Source: Marinomonas foliarum (GTDB taxonomy: Bacteria > Pseudomonadota > Gammaproteobacteria > Pseudomonadales > Marinomonadaceae). Taken from it: 64,000 bases of DNA. This document shows, one piece after another, positions 63,797 to 64,000 of the stretch. A program made the translations under genes and the position numbers. Location of the stretch: positions 1-64,000 of the forward strand of contig NZ_QPJQ01000013.1 in NCBI RefSeq assembly GCF_003337275.1, given 5' to 3'. The notes beneath the pieces are model-generated. The model ran no database searches and was not told where the DNA came from. It worked only from the letters and a program-made list of their open reading frames with translations. How positions within the stretch are numbered: position 1 is the stretch's first letter; every line of letters begins with the position of its first letter.

Positions 63797-64000
63797 TTAG
63801 TCGAAAAAAGCGATTTCGATATCGCTTTTAACGATGGCGCAGCATGCTAGTAAATAGCCGCTTTGTACCCATGCTAGGGGCTCAAATGGATAAATGACAT
63901 TTCCCCATAAGAGTTTGATTGAGCAAGAAGAGCAATAACCTTCACGACACTGGTATTCAACGTGAATGCCAGCGCGCTCAAGCTGAATTAATAGGGGTTC
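63797..64000 (-). CDS. yfaE: 2Fe-2S ferredoxin YfaE, C-terminal part
   Basis: The last 67 residues of a ferredoxin-like protein running off the right edge. Cluster ligands are seen in CREGYCSSC plus a later Cys in LLACC, and PFEPLAWVQSGYLLACC matches YfaE, which maintains the diferric-tyrosyl cofactor of class Ia ribonucleotide reductase. nrdB and nrdA are expected beyond the window on the same strand. The N-terminus is not in this window. Confidence 0.88.
   Translation of the reverse strand, partial: EPLLIQLERAGIHVEYQCREGYCSSCSIKLLWGNVIYPFEPLAWVQSGYLLACCAIVKSDIEIAFFD
63806..63829 (+). terminator. Possible terminator within the end of yfaE
   Basis: AAAAGCGAT and ATCGCTTTT form a 9-bp stem with a 6-nt loop and a short T-run. 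It could end the rightward phosphatidyltransferase transcript while lying inside the convergent coding sequence. Confidence 0.4.

Noticed and set aside
1-64000. tRNA, rRNA, CRISPR arrays, complete insertion sequences, prophage
   Set aside because: No cloverleaf with CCA-end context, no spaced direct repeats, no transposase or integrase reading frame and no phage structural gene was recognised on either strand.

Overview
The window reads as a chromosomal segment of a marine gammaproteobacterium. Gene content and protein style (osmoregulated periplasmic glucan genes opgG-opgH, NAD(P)H-hydrate repair Nnr, glutathione-independent formaldehyde dehydrogenase, several TRAP transporters, EtfBA, Acs, YfaE) resemble Oceanospirillales such as Marinomonas. 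That placement is an inference from the proteins; no rRNA or tRNA gene was seen.

Layout. 0.1-6.3 kb: opgG-opgH, a VF530-type small protein, and Nnr. 6.4-12.9 kb: formaldehyde dehydrogenase, a LysR regulator, and a divergent ketone-body/short-chain fatty-acid module (CoA-transferase A and B, acetyl-CoA acetyltransferase, AtoE permease). 13.1-16.7 kb: an LpxR-like lipid A deacylase, then a LysR gene divergent from a two-gene unit (MBL-fold protein with degenerate metal ligands, DsbA-like protein). 16.8-21.1 kb: an accessory island holding the fused stumps of a deleted type I restriction system, a membrane protein, a Rap1a/Tai-like immunity protein, an unrecognised 222-aa protein, a prokaryotic viperin with a tightly linked ParE/RelE-like small protein, and a convergent MNT/HEPN pair. 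21.1-29.1 kb: an inositol-monophosphatase family protein, LdhA, a 1423-aa CHASE/PAS hybrid histidine kinase, and a soluble PAS chemoreceptor.

29.1-43.4 kb is the metabolic centrepiece: a MarR regulator, a DctPQM TRAP transporter, and a divergent ten-gene set (CoA-transferase, thiolase, enoyl-CoA hydratase, SDR dehydrogenase, large acyl-CoA dehydrogenase, feruloyl-CoA synthase-like ligase, 4-hydroxybenzoyl-CoA thioesterase-like protein, EtfB, EtfA). Together these look like CoA-dependent beta-oxidation of hydroxycinnamate or phenylpropanoid side chains. Two copies of a GTTGT-N5-ACAAC operator lie between the transporter and catabolic units, each placed on a candidate promoter.

43.4-64 kb: a 42-residue membrane microprotein, TrkH, a YdeP-type molybdoprotein with FdhD, an M23 peptidase, a TAXI TRAP transporter with a clear promoter, a HAD hydrolase, a methyltransferase, Acs followed by a NarL-type regulator, an isolated YidD, monofunctional prephenate dehydratase overlapping a TonB-dependent receptor plus binding protein, a YbfF-like esterase, a CDP-alcohol phosphatidyltransferase, and the C-terminal part of YfaE at the right edge.

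The best candidates for something new are the viperin unit (viperin, ParE-like protein, palindromic operator) inside a decayed defence island, and the MarR-controlled phenylpropanoid cluster. All family assignments are from reading motifs; no database search was possible.
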